Of a stretch of DNA of 49,429 nt, positions 42,267 to 49,429 are shown piece after piece. The notes under the pieces were generated by a model. It was given only the letters and a program-made list of their open reading frames with translations, was not told where the DNA came from and did no database searches. Position 1 is the first letter of the stretch. Each line of letters opens with the position of its first letter. The position numbers and the translations under genes are program-made. The stretch spans positions 1 to 49,429 of the forward strand of contig CAYWFF010000004.1 of the NCBI GenBank assembly GCA_964458085.1, given 5' to 3'. The DNA comes from CAYWFF01 sp964458085 (GTDB taxonomy: Bacteria; Patescibacteriota; Microgenomatia; UBA8517).

Positions 42267-43004
42267 ATGTATCAGATCCCTCACTTTGTGTTTCCGAATT
42301 TGTCGCACTGTATTTCCACAAAAGATGAAGGTAGTCTTTCATTTAATTTTCACTCAGAGGAAAAAGTCAAAAAAAACAGATTAAGATTTTTGGAGAAAGC
42401 AGGAATAAAACCTGCGAACTGTGTGGGTATGAGAGTAGAACATAGTGACGGGATATTAATAGTGACCGATATAAACAAGGGGAAAGGCATACTTGATTGG
42501 GAGTCGTCACTGATCTGTGATGCTATGATAACAACCGAGAAAGGACTTTCCCTTTTTCTTTTGATTGCCGATTGTGCACCGGTAATTATTTATGACCCGC
42601 AAAAAGAGGTATTGGGATTAGTTCATATAGGGTGGAAAAATGCAGACATTAATCTTATTGGGAAAGTGATAGAAGTATTTATGCAAAAGAATTCAGATCC
42701 GAAAGATATCCTTGTTGGTATCGGTCCGGCTGCAAGAAAAGATTCTTTTATCAAAGAAAATCCTTCTCAAGTTAATGATCTGAAATGGCAGCCATATATA
42801 GAAAAGGTTGAAGAAAATAGATTTAAAGTTGATTTTGTAGGACTTTGCAAAAAGCAGCTTTTTGATGGAGGAGTATTGGAAAAAAATGTAGTAGACTGCG
42901 GAGTTGATACCGTAAAAGATTTTAGATTTTTTTCTCATGTTCGCGAACATGATATGCCCAAAGAAGTACAAGGAAGATTCGGATGTTTGGTAAACCTAAC
43001 TTAA
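42267..43004 (+). CDS. YfiH/PgeF-family protein (purine nucleoside phosphorylase / laccase-domain)
   Basis: 245 residues. The family core is present: the zinc-site segment LIADCAPVIIY, LGLVHIGWKN (usually HAGWRG), VGIGPAARKDSF and a C-terminal FFSHVREH...GRFGCLV. Members are reported to act as adenosine/inosine phosphorylases or peptidoglycan editing factors. The HIGWKN replacement of HAGWRG and the loss of a Cys after GIGP make this a diverged member, so activity is uncertain. It has a leaderless start opposite trmD. Confidence 0.85.
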   Translation: MYQIPHFVFPNLSHCISTKDEGSLSFNFHSEEKVKKNRLRFLEKAGIKPANCVGMRVEHSDGILIVTDINKGKGILDWESSLICDAMITTEKGLSLFLLIADCAPVIIYDPQKEVLGLVHIGWKNADINLIGKVIEVFMQKNSDPKDILVGIGPAARKDSFIKENPSQVNDLKWQPYIEKVEENRFKVDFVGLCKKQLFDGGVLEKNVVDCGVDTVKDFRFFSHVREHDMPKEVQGRFGCLVNLT

Positions 43005-43007
43005 ATT

Positions 43008-43727
43008 TTATATAGTCATGTATCTTCCTGCATTAACATGAATATTTTGTCCTGTAATACTTTTAGTTCTTAGTAAATACAATATTGTTTCTGCAACGTC
43101 ATCAACGGAAGTTAGTCGTTTCATGGGAATCCTATTTAACACATCAGGCCTGCTCTTTAATACCTCTTTACCCATCGAAGTGTCCATGAGCCCGGGACTA
43201 ATTACATTTGCTCGTATTCCCGAACTTGCGTATTCTCTGGCAATTGAAAGAGTTACGGATTCCATAGCTCGCTTTGAAGCATGATATGCTGCTTCAATTA
43301 CCGGCCCTGTTTTTGCGGCTACTGAGCTTATGTATGTGATAGTATGTTCAGCATTGTCGTTATTGTGTAACCATGTTTTTATAAAGTGCTGTGACAAGAT
43401 AAGTGGCACATAGCAGTTGACTTTCATACAATAATCAATTTGTTCTAAAGTTAACGTAGTGAAATCGTTGTCGATCTTAACACCGTGACAGAAAATAATG
43501 TCTGTTATTTGTGGTTTTGCATTAACCCTTTTTTTAAAGAAATTCAGATCAAAATTATTGAAGTCACTAGAAATATAATTAGAAGTCAAAGGAGAATTCT
43601 GAAAAATTACTTTGTTGTTTTTTTCTTTAGAGACTAAGGTTAATAAATAGTCAAACTTTGCCAGTTTTTGAACTGTTGCCGTACCCAATCCCCCGAGTGC
43701 TCCACAAATTAGAATATGGCGATTCAT
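43008..43727 (-). CDS. Short-chain dehydrogenase/reductase
   Basis: 239 residues. The nucleotide site GALGGLGTATVQKLAK is a variant of TGxxxGIG; the catalytic set is ITYISSVAAKTG (Ser), AAYHASKRAMES (Tyr-x3-Lys) and NVISPGLMDT. It resembles FabG-type or sugar-alcohol reductases, but no substrate is implied by context. TATTAT 6 bases before the ATG suggests a leaderless start, located just past the stop of the convergently transcribed-in-series ABC permease on the same strand. Confidence 0.88.
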   Translation of the reverse strand: MNRHILICGALGGLGTATVQKLAKFDYLLTLVSKEKNNKVIFQNSPLTSNYISSDFNNFDLNFFKKRVNAKPQITDIIFCHGVKIDNDFTTLTLEQIDYCMKVNCYVPLILSQHFIKTWLHNNDNAEHTITYISSVAAKTGPVIEAAYHASKRAMESVTLSIAREYASSGIRANVISPGLMDTSMGKEVLKSRPDVLNRIPMKRLTSVDDVAETILYLLRTKSITGQNIHVNAGRYMTI

Positions 43728-43749
43728 ACCATAATAATACTATATTTAT

Positions 43750-44970
43750 TTACTCATATCTAAGTGCCTGAATAGGATCCAGGCGGGAAGCGCGAATTGC
43801 AGGTGCGACACCGAAAACGATTCCAACCAAAGCAGAAACACCAAACGAAAGCATTACAGACCAAAGTGTTACTCCAGCCGGGAAAAATTGATTAATTGCC
43901 AAAGATCCCGCCCAGCCAATGAGTATTCCGACTGCACCTCCCGTTACAGACAGGACAACGGCTTCAATTAAAAATTGAGTCAATATGTCGTTGGGTTTTG
44001 CACCAATCGCTTTCCTTAAACCAATTTCTCTTGTTCTTTCAGTAACTGATACAAGCATAATGTTCATAATACCCACACCTCCCACAACAAGTGAAATTGC
44101 AGCAATTCCACCAAGGGCTGCAGTCACTACACCCAGAATACTATTGATCGTATCAAGAAGACTGGATTGGTCGATAACTGAAAATTCATCATCCGCCAAG
44201 TCACCAAGTAAGTAATTCTCCACATCTTCTTTTGCTTCTTCAATAGTTTCTTTACTTGTTGCCTGAACTATAATAGATTGAATCGAATCTGTTCCGAAGA
44301 CGATTTGAAACGTGGAAACAGGTACCGCAACAAAATTATCAATATCAAAGCCTATACTTTGAGTGCCGATTTCTTCTATTATTCCGACAACTTCAAACTT
44401 TTCTTCTGCAATGGTCACTTCTTTACCTAGGGCTTTGGTAGCTCCAAAAAGGTCTTCAACAATTCCGCTTCCCAGAACTGCAATTTTTCTGGAAGCGTTT
44501 TCATCAGCGCGGGTTAAGGTTCTGCCTTCAGATATTTCCAAACTCATAATGTCAGGATAAGTGTAAGAAACCCCGGCAACTGTAGTATATTTGGATTCGT
44601 TTCTGTATTTAACGGCCGCAGGAGATTCATTATCTGCAGCGACAGCTTTAATAGGGCCACCGAGTTTGGATATATCATTTACATGATTCATTGTAAGCTT
44701 GCTCGTGGAAAAACTGGGTCCGCCCTGAGAAAAGCCTTCAACATTTCCCGGAAGTACATAAATCTGGTTTGCACCCAATTGTTCAAACTGGTTTGTAATG
44801 TAGCTTTGAAGACCCTGCCCCAGAGATACTAGTAAAATTACAGAACCTACACCTATTATTAATCCAAGCATTGTAAGAGTTGAGCGGGTTTTATTTCGCC
44901 AAATACTGCGAAATGACAGCAGTGCTGCCTCCCTTAGTCCATGTGGAATAATTTTATTAATGTATAGCAT
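43750..44970 (-). CDS. MacB-like ABC transporter permease
   Basis: 406 residues, four helices: one after a short N-terminal basic region (SFRSIWRNKTRSTLTMLG is the typical start), then a MacB_PCD extracytoplasmic domain of about 220 residues, and three C-terminal helices with ERTREIGLRKAIGAKPNDIL. The ATPase is encoded separately just upstream and overlaps by 14 bases. MacAB-type systems export peptides, lipoproteins or drugs; with no outer membrane or TolC-like gene here, export would end at the cell surface. Confidence 0.92.
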   Translation of the reverse strand: MLYINKIIPHGLREAALLSFRSIWRNKTRSTLTMLGLIIGVGSVILLVSLGQGLQSYITNQFEQLGANQIYVLPGNVEGFSQGGPSFSTSKLTMNHVNDISKLGGPIKAVAADNESPAAVKYRNESKYTTVAGVSYTYPDIMSLEISEGRTLTRADENASRKIAVLGSGIVEDLFGATKALGKEVTIAEEKFEVVGIIEEIGTQSIGFDIDNFVAVPVSTFQIVFGTDSIQSIIVQATSKETIEEAKEDVENYLLGDLADDEFSVIDQSSLLDTINSILGVVTAALGGIAAISLVVGGVGIMNIMLVSVTERTREIGLRKAIGAKPNDILTQFLIEAVVLSVTGGAVGILIGWAGSLAINQFFPAGVTLWSVMLSFGVSALVGIVFGVAPAIRASRLDPIQALRYE

Positions 44971-45661
44971 GACCGTTTTTTACATCCCGAATAACCAGTC
45001 CGTCCCTTAGTTCTATAATCCGTTTTGTCTTTTTTGCGATATCTAGCTCATGTGTAACTAATACTATTGTATTTCCGGCATCATTTAATTCGCCTAAAAA
45101 TTCCATAATTTCTTCTCCTGATTTGGTATCTAAATTCCCTGTCGGTTCATCTGCTAAAATCAAACTGGGGTCGTTTATAAGTGCTCTTGCTATTGCTACC
45201 CGTTGTTGCTGACCACCGGAAAGCTGTGTCGAAAAGTGACCCAGTCTGTCACCAAGACCAACACGCTCCAGTGCTTTTTTTGCCCTTTCGGTTCGTTCTT
45301 GGTCGGATACACCGGCGTAAATGAGGGGGAGAGCGACATTGTCAAGAGCTGAAGTGCGGGATAGCAAATTAAACGATTGGAACACAAAACCGATTTTTTT
45401 GTTTCTGATTTCAGCTTGTTCTTCCGGTGATAATTCCGAGACATCTTTACCCTCAAGAAATACCCGGCCGGATGTCGGTCTGTCTAAAATACCGACTATA
45501 TGCATAAGTGTAGACTTCCCGCTTCCGGATGAGCCGACTATGGACACAAATTCACCCTTTTCTATATTTACATTAACGCCCTTGAGCGCTTGAACAGTTA
45601 CGTCTCCGTCACCCATTACGTAAGTTTTGACAACGTTTTCAGTCTGTATTATGGAAGTCAT
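44957..45661 (-). CDS. MacB/LolD-like ABC transporter ATPase
   Basis: 234 residues. Walker A GSSGSGKSTL, signature LSGGQQQRVAIARAL, Walker B LILADEPTGNLD and the switch His in VTHELD are all intact, with VFQSFNLL for the Q-loop. It is the nucleotide-binding component of the MacAB-like exporter, between the adaptor and permease genes. It overlaps the permease by 14 bases. Confidence 0.94.
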   Translation of the reverse strand: MTSIIQTENVVKTYVMGDGDVTVQALKGVNVNIEKGEFVSIVGSSGSGKSTLMHIVGILDRPTSGRVFLEGKDVSELSPEEQAEIRNKKIGFVFQSFNLLSRTSALDNVALPLIYAGVSDQERTERAKKALERVGLGDRLGHFSTQLSGGQQQRVAIARALINDPSLILADEPTGNLDTKSGEEIMEFLGELNDAGNTIVLVTHELDIAKKTKRIIELRDGLVIRDVKNGHAIH

Positions 45662-45667
45662 GAGGAA

Positions 45668-46774
45668 TTAATCAGTTTCACTGACGGTTTGTTTTTCTGT
45701 TATGCCTCTTGGCGGGCGTACTACTACAATTTCTCCTTCATTTACTCCATTTGTTATTTCGTAGCTATCTACAGATGATGTTCCGACAGCAACTTCCATA
45801 CGTTTAGTTTTACCATCTTCTACTTTCCACACAAAAGTATTTCCATCCTCTTCTACAATGGCGGTTACAGGAACCGTAAGTATGTCCTTAACCGTTTTTA
45901 CGACAAAATCAACATCACCTTTCATACCTACGCGAAATTTATCGGCATAACTCTGCGGTAACTTAATTTGAACTTCATATGCGGTTCCTCCGGTTGTAGT
46001 TGTTATGTTGGTATAGCTAATGTTAGTAATAGTTTCTTCAATAGAAACTTCCGGGAATGCGTCTAATTCAACTATTGCCCTCATATCGTTTGTGAGTAGG
46101 GGAACGTCGATTTCGTTTACATGAGCATTGAAATAGATAGATTCTGGATTTATTAAAGTAAAAACAGTCGTCGGTCCAGCGGTTGTTCCGGTTGTAACCC
46201 CGTCAGAAATATTTGTGATTATTCCAGTAAATGGGGCAGTGATACTTGCGTTAGTTAAGTTTTCTGAAGCGCTAACAAAATTACGATAGGCAACATCTTT
46301 TGCGGCTTCTGCCTGAGTCCTGGTATTTCTTTGGGCAAACGACTCATCGTTTTCGTGCCCCTGTACTTGGTCATAAGTTAAATCAAGTGCAGCCTGTGCT
46401 GCACGGAGATTTGCTTCAGCTGCCAAATAGCTTTGATAAAGCGAGGTTGAATCTAGTTGAGCAATCACCTGTCCTTTTTGAACAAAATCTCCTTCTTTTT
46501 TATGAATATATTTAATTTCTCCGGATGTTTTAAAAGTAAGCTCTGCGTATTCATGAGCTGCAACTTCACCTGAGGCGGAAACTGTTTGTGTTAATGTTTC
46601 CCGTTTAACTTTTGCGGTTTCCGTGTCTAAGCCTGCGTTGCGGGCTGCTATTAAACGCCAGCCAAGAATTCCAAGGAGTATAAGTATTAACAATATTGTC
46701 CTCCTTTTTGTAATTAAAGGACGTTTGTGACGATTTTCCGCTTTAGTTTTAGTGATTATTTTATTTTTTGCCAT
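45668..46774 (-). CDS. MacA-like membrane fusion/adaptor protein
   Basis: 368 residues. A basic N-terminus and one helix (about 26-45) are followed by a barrel-sandwich domain with ASGEVAAHEYAELTFKTSGEI and VQKGQVIAQLDS, a helical hairpin (about 105-160), the second lipoyl half with APFTGIITNISDG, and a beta-barrel/membrane-proximal domain (about 230-368). It is a HlyD-type adaptor and would couple the ABC exporter to the wall. First gene of the exporter operon; its promoter and a perfect palindrome lie immediately upstream. Confidence 0.92.
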   Translation of the reverse strand: MAKNKIITKTKAENRHKRPLITKRRTILLILILLGILGWRLIAARNAGLDTETAKVKRETLTQTVSASGEVAAHEYAELTFKTSGEIKYIHKKEGDFVQKGQVIAQLDSTSLYQSYLAAEANLRAAQAALDLTYDQVQGHENDESFAQRNTRTQAEAAKDVAYRNFVSASENLTNASITAPFTGIITNISDGVTTGTTAGPTTVFTLINPESIYFNAHVNEIDVPLLTNDMRAIVELDAFPEVSIEETITNISYTNITTTTGGTAYEVQIKLPQSYADKFRVGMKGDVDFVVKTVKDILTVPVTAIVEEDGNTFVWKVEDGKTKRMEVAVGTSSVDSYEITNGVNEGEIVVVRPPRGITEKQTVSETD

Positions 46775-46789
46775 GTTTTCAAAAATAAG

Positions 46790-46805
46790 CCCGATATATA
46801 TCGGG
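46790..46805. promoter_or_regulatory. 16-base perfect palindrome at the exporter promoter
   Basis: CCCGATATATATCGGG lies 15 bases before the macA-like ATG, beginning at or next to the predicted transcript start. It is a likely operator for a dimeric regulator, or an RNA hairpin at the 5' end. Confidence 0.6.
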
Positions 46806-46812
46806 ACACTTT

Positions 46813-46841
46813 ATTATATCCTTATAACGACTGCAATTCAA
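46813..46841 (-). promoter_or_regulatory. Promoter of the MacAB-like exporter operon
   Basis: On the minus strand TTGAAT (46841-46836), 17 bases, TATAAT (46818-46813). The transcript should start near 46806, giving a leader of about 32 bases that contains the palindrome. Confidence 0.75.
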
Positions 46842-46888
46842 TTACACTACAGCTATTTTTTATTTCTAAAGTTTGCTACTATAAATAT

Positions 46889-48046
46889 ATGGACAAAGTT
46901 GTCATCATCATGCCTACCTATAAAGAGGCAGAGAATATCAAAAAGATGATTCCCGAACTCTTTGATGCCCACTTTCCACAAATCAAAAATGCTGAGATGC
47001 ATCTTCTTGTGATGAATGATCTGCAAGCCGATGGAAAGGCACCAGACTCAACTGGTGAAATTGTCCGCGAATATCAAAAAAAATATAAAAATCTCCATTT
47101 GCAGGAACATACTAAAGAAGGTTTAGGTTGGGCATATATTAGAGGAATGAAATACGCTCAAAAAGAATTAGATGCCGACGCAGTTATGGAAATGGATGCT
47201 GATTTTCAGCATCCTCCTAAGTTTGTTAAGCCTATGGTAAATGCGTATCTGGAAGGTGCTGACTATGCAATTGGATCACGCTACATTCCGGGGGGCTCTG
47301 TTCCTCAGGAGTGGGCTTTTTTCAGAAAGGCTGTCAGTTATTTCGGCAATCTTTTCATACGGATTGTGTGGCTTAAATTTTCATTGCATGATCTAACCAC
47401 AGGGTTTCGGTTGACGAAAGTTGAAGGAGTTTTAGATAAAATCGATTTAGATCAGATTCAAGAACCTCACCGCTTTGCATATAAAGTGGACCTGTTGCAT
47501 AAAAGTATCAAAAGCGCCAAAAAAATAGTGGAAGTACCTTTAGAATTTGCTCCGAGAACAGAAGAAGATTCAAAATTCAGCACAGAAGAGATGATCTCAA
47601 CATTTAAACTGGCAACAATTCTTGGTATAAAAGATAAGGCAAGATTTATTAAATTTGGGACAGTCGGCTTTGTAGGTTATTTGGTTAATGCACTTTTTTT
47701 ACGGCTTTTTACTGTCATGGAATTCCATAGCGCATTTGCGTGGGGACTCTCAACTGAATTTGCAATTATCAGTAATTTTATCCTCAACAATATTTGGACT
47801 TTTAAGGCAGAAAAAATTCAAGGAGTTGCTCAACTATTAAAGAAGTTCTTCCAGTTTAACGCGACTTCTTTGGGGGCGCTTGCTATTCAGGTTATATTCG
47901 GATCAGTGTCTGATACATTGTTTGGCGTACAATACCGCCAACTTGCACTTCCGTTCATAATAGTGTTTTTGGTACTTCCTTATAACTATTTCATGTACAA
48001 CGCAGTAATCTGGAAAACGTGGAAACTTCCTTGGGTAAAACATTGA
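46889..48046 (+). CDS. GT2 (DPM1-like) fused to GtrA domain
   Basis: 385 residues. The N-terminal 225 residues are a polyprenyl-phosphate glycosyltransferase: VVIIMPTYKEAENIKKM, MEMDADFQHPPKF and GSRYIPGGSV are typical of DPM synthase. The C-terminal part (about 250-385) is a four-helix GtrA domain beginning FIKFGTVGFVGYLVN. GtrA partners are proposed to move lipid-linked sugars across the membrane, so the fusion would make and flip a polyprenyl-phosphate hexose for the GT-C enzymes at 36036 and 37556. Start at ATG 46889, with TACTAT 6 bases upstream, because the protein then begins exactly at the conserved N-terminus. Confidence 0.92.
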   Translation: MDKVVIIMPTYKEAENIKKMIPELFDAHFPQIKNAEMHLLVMNDLQADGKAPDSTGEIVREYQKKYKNLHLQEHTKEGLGWAYIRGMKYAQKELDADAVMEMDADFQHPPKFVKPMVNAYLEGADYAIGSRYIPGGSVPQEWAFFRKAVSYFGNLFIRIVWLKFSLHDLTTGFRLTKVEGVLDKIDLDQIQEPHRFAYKVDLLHKSIKSAKKIVEVPLEFAPRTEEDSKFSTEEMISTFKLATILGIKDKARFIKFGTVGFVGYLVNALFLRLFTVMEFHSAFAWGLSTEFAIISNFILNNIWTFKAEKIQGVAQLLKKFFQFNATSLGALAIQVIFGSVSDTLFGVQYRQLALPFIIVFLVLPYNYFMYNAVIWKTWKLPWVKH

Positions 48047-48060
48047 GTTAAACACTTCGT

Positions 48061-48945
48061 ATGACTACTAAAGTTTCGGAAATCGAGCGCGAGAAACGTT
48101 TTAATGAAAATCTTGTTAGGCAATATTTGAAATACGGATCGGTAGATGAAGCGCTCAAAAAGAATAAATATGATCTGCCTATTTCCTATGCCGGCTATCA
48201 AAGAGTATTAAACAAATGGGGAGTTATTAAAGCTGCCGGTCCAAACAGTAAATTATCTGAAAGTGTTGAATTTCTGTCCCATTTGTCCCGCGAAAACTTA
48301 CCATTTGAAGAATTATACAGAAGAATGCCCCCAAGTTTCCAGACTTCGGCAGCAACACTTTATAGAGTTCTTTCTTATATGAAAGAAGGGATTACTCGAA
48401 GAGTGGGGACAGCTTTGATAATCACTCCTTTTAATAACAATAAAAAAATTCTCATTGCCAAAGACCGTTCTATTCCACGGGTTGGGTTGGGTAAGTTATT
48501 CGGAGATAATTCACTACCTATGGGATTTGCACGCAAACGTGACACCAGAAGGGTTGCTGTTACAAGAATTTTGCAGCAGGAAGTCTTTACCGAACTAACT
48601 ATAAAGGGAAAATTTCCCTATGAGCTGGTCAAAAATGTTTCTCAACCGTTTATGTATTTAGATATTGCAGATGTTAGGGTTGCTGTATTTCATTTGCAAC
48701 TTCCGCAAAAGCTAAGTTCTAGATCAGTTTTTAGTAGTTACAAACTAAGAGACTTTAATTTTAAGACTGTTGAGGAAATTACTTCACGAAAAGTTGACGG
48801 ACATTATCGGGTTGGAATATTAGAAGCCGTTAATGGATTTGAGAGATATTTAAATTTACTGGAGCGTAAACTTAAGGTAAACCCGTTTCAGGCGAAGTCG
48901 CAACTGAATCGGGATTTTGTTTTTGGGTTTGAGATGGAGTTGTAA
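48061..48945 (+). CDS. HTH-like protein with degenerate Nudix-type C-terminal domain
   Basis: 294 residues. The N-terminal 130 are helical with repeated short helix-turn-helix-like pieces (SYAGYQRVLNKWGV, TSAATLYRVLSYMKEG). The C-terminal part (about 135-255) has a Nudix-like layout: ALIITPFNNNKKILIAKDRS, a loop, then RVAVTRILQQEVF where a Nudix box should be, but most of the Glu ligands are missing. It is more likely a ligand-binding regulator than an active hydrolase. No DNA target is apparent. The function remains a hypothesis. Confidence 0.6.
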   Translation: MTTKVSEIEREKRFNENLVRQYLKYGSVDEALKKNKYDLPISYAGYQRVLNKWGVIKAAGPNSKLSESVEFLSHLSRENLPFEELYRRMPPSFQTSAATLYRVLSYMKEGITRRVGTALIITPFNNNKKILIAKDRSIPRVGLGKLFGDNSLPMGFARKRDTRRVAVTRILQQEVFTELTIKGKFPYELVKNVSQPFMYLDIADVRVAVFHLQLPQKLSSRSVFSSYKLRDFNFKTVEEITSRKVDGHYRVGILEAVNGFERYLNLLERKLKVNPFQAKSQLNRDFVFGFEMEL

Positions 48946-49090
48946 TTTTGTTTTCCGCTCTATTTCCGGTTAAAGGATCAAACCATGAATTTCCTGTTAA
49001 TGAGACACGGCCTAATTTGTCACAGGCCCCTGCGAGACGTTTTCTTACGTGGTTCATTCTCCAATCTGCTGGAACACTCGTTTCACGCAT
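48872..49090 (-). CDS. Small basic protein, unknown
   Basis: 72 residues, with a basic N-terminal half (RMNHVRKRLAGACDKLGR) and a polar, Pro/Thr/Ser-rich C-terminal half. An AAAAGGA ribosome site ends 9 bases before the ATG, and TATAAT lies on the minus strand at 49128-49123. It overlaps the end of the upstream gene by 74 bases on the other strand. Not recognised; kept because both translation and transcription signals are present. Confidence 0.45.
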   Translation of the reverse strand: MRETSVPADWRMNHVRKRLAGACDKLGRVSLTGNSWFDPLTGNRAENKITTPSQTQKQNPDSVATSPETGLP

Positions 49091-49226
49091 TATAATATAT
49101 CCTTTTGAAAATACACATTTGGATTATAAGTAATGAGAAATGTTAGTGTGTTATGCGTAAACCTTTTTGTTAAGACTATCACTATTGTTAACTCTACCTG
49201 CCTTAGGTGTTCAAATACTCTCAATT

Positions 49227-49429
49227 TTACAAAAGAGGTGCCCAGTCGGAGATAGGCATTACATTTTGGGAAATGTAGACGATTGAGAAGAGATAAATGG
49301 GAATTATGATTACTGCCATAACTATTTTAAATTCTTTTTGAATGAGAGTATTTGCAAATGCAGTTAACAAAAAAGGCACAATAGGTAAAGAATACCGGAT
49401 AATGTCACGATGAGATACAAAAAGTATAG
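49227..49429 (-). CDS. C-terminus of a polytopic membrane protein (truncated by window edge)
   Basis: The minus-strand frame from 49427 down to TAA at 49229-49227 gives 66 residues: a segment RDIIRYSLPIVPFLLTAFAN, a polar loop, then a helix (IVMAVIIIPIYLFSIVYIS) and PISDWAPLL at the end. The RYSLPIVPFL pattern is typical of the last helices of GT-C/ArnT-like glycosyltransferases, but family assignment from a fragment is uncertain. The small ORF at 49090 lies downstream on the same strand. Confidence 0.6.
   Translation of the reverse strand, partial: ILFVSHRDIIRYSLPIVPFLLTAFANTLIQKEFKIVMAVIIIPIYLFSIVYISQNVMPISDWAPLL

Noticed and set aside
43750..46774. Tripartite MacAB-TolC efflux as in Gram-negative bacteria
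   Set aside because: No TolC-like gene or other outer-membrane marker is present; the cassette is better read as a MacAB-like exporter working at a single membrane.
46727..46888. Upstream start for the GT2-GtrA gene
   Set aside because: The extra 54 residues are the antisense of the macA-like start and promoter, and the conserved GT2 N-terminus begins at ATG 46889.

Overview
The window looks like a chromosomal segment of a Candidate Phyla Radiation bacterium (Patescibacteria), most likely Microgenomates-like; the lineage is an inference. Supporting signs are the AT-rich sequence, very compact gene packing with many ATGA/TAATG overlaps, sortases and membrane-anchored proteins without any outer-membrane machinery, numerous Pro/Thr-linker surface proteins, and many glycosyltransferases. 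The genetic code appears standard: UGA ends several genes (tgt, ftsX, the 33370 and 48046 stops) and a release factor 2 gene is present. No rRNA, tRNA, CRISPR array, phage or insertion sequence was seen.

Layout. 1-5447: tail of an unknown gene, then an alpha-glucan cassette (glycogen-synthase-like GT, GH57, GH15, ROK glucokinase). 5490-15851: housekeeping and envelope genes: LytR_C protein, tgt, FKBP, prfB, ftsE-ftsX, a coiled-coil M23 peptidase whose catalytic domain appears circularly permuted, a lamin-tail surface protein interrupted by an in-frame TGA, VanZ, and small anchored proteins. 15852-22938: a 448-base leader region with promoters and a hairpin/terminator, then three tandem Asn/Thr/Asp-rich repeat proteins, a sortase, a CAP-domain protein and a small membrane protein; this is the best candidate for an undescribed surface system. 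22944-28079: galU, a YkuK-like protein and a dTDP-rhamnose-type set (rmlA/B/C/D-like). 28080-40412: a surface-glycan operon opening with a 1362-residue protein holding three glycosyltransferase modules, followed by GT2, CE4 deacetylase, GT4, PIG-L deacetylase, two polytopic membrane proteins and a membrane-anchored glycosidase. 40459-41557: a small surface protein with an LAATG-type sorting signal and its neighbouring sortase. 41538-49429: trmD divergent from a YfiH-type gene, an SDR, a MacAB-like exporter, a GT2-GtrA fusion, an HTH/Nudix-like protein, a small ORF and a truncated membrane protein.

How it fits together. Glucose released from storage glucan, GalU and the Rml enzymes could supply activated sugars to the glycan operon; the anchored repeat proteins could be displayed by the two sortases; FtsEX and the M23 protein would remodel the wall. 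Transcription signals are unusually legible: at least ten transcription units have a -10 box 6-9 bases before the start codon, implying leaderless mRNAs, whereas the first repeat protein has a strong Shine-Dalgarno sequence and a leader. That contrast was used to choose several starts.
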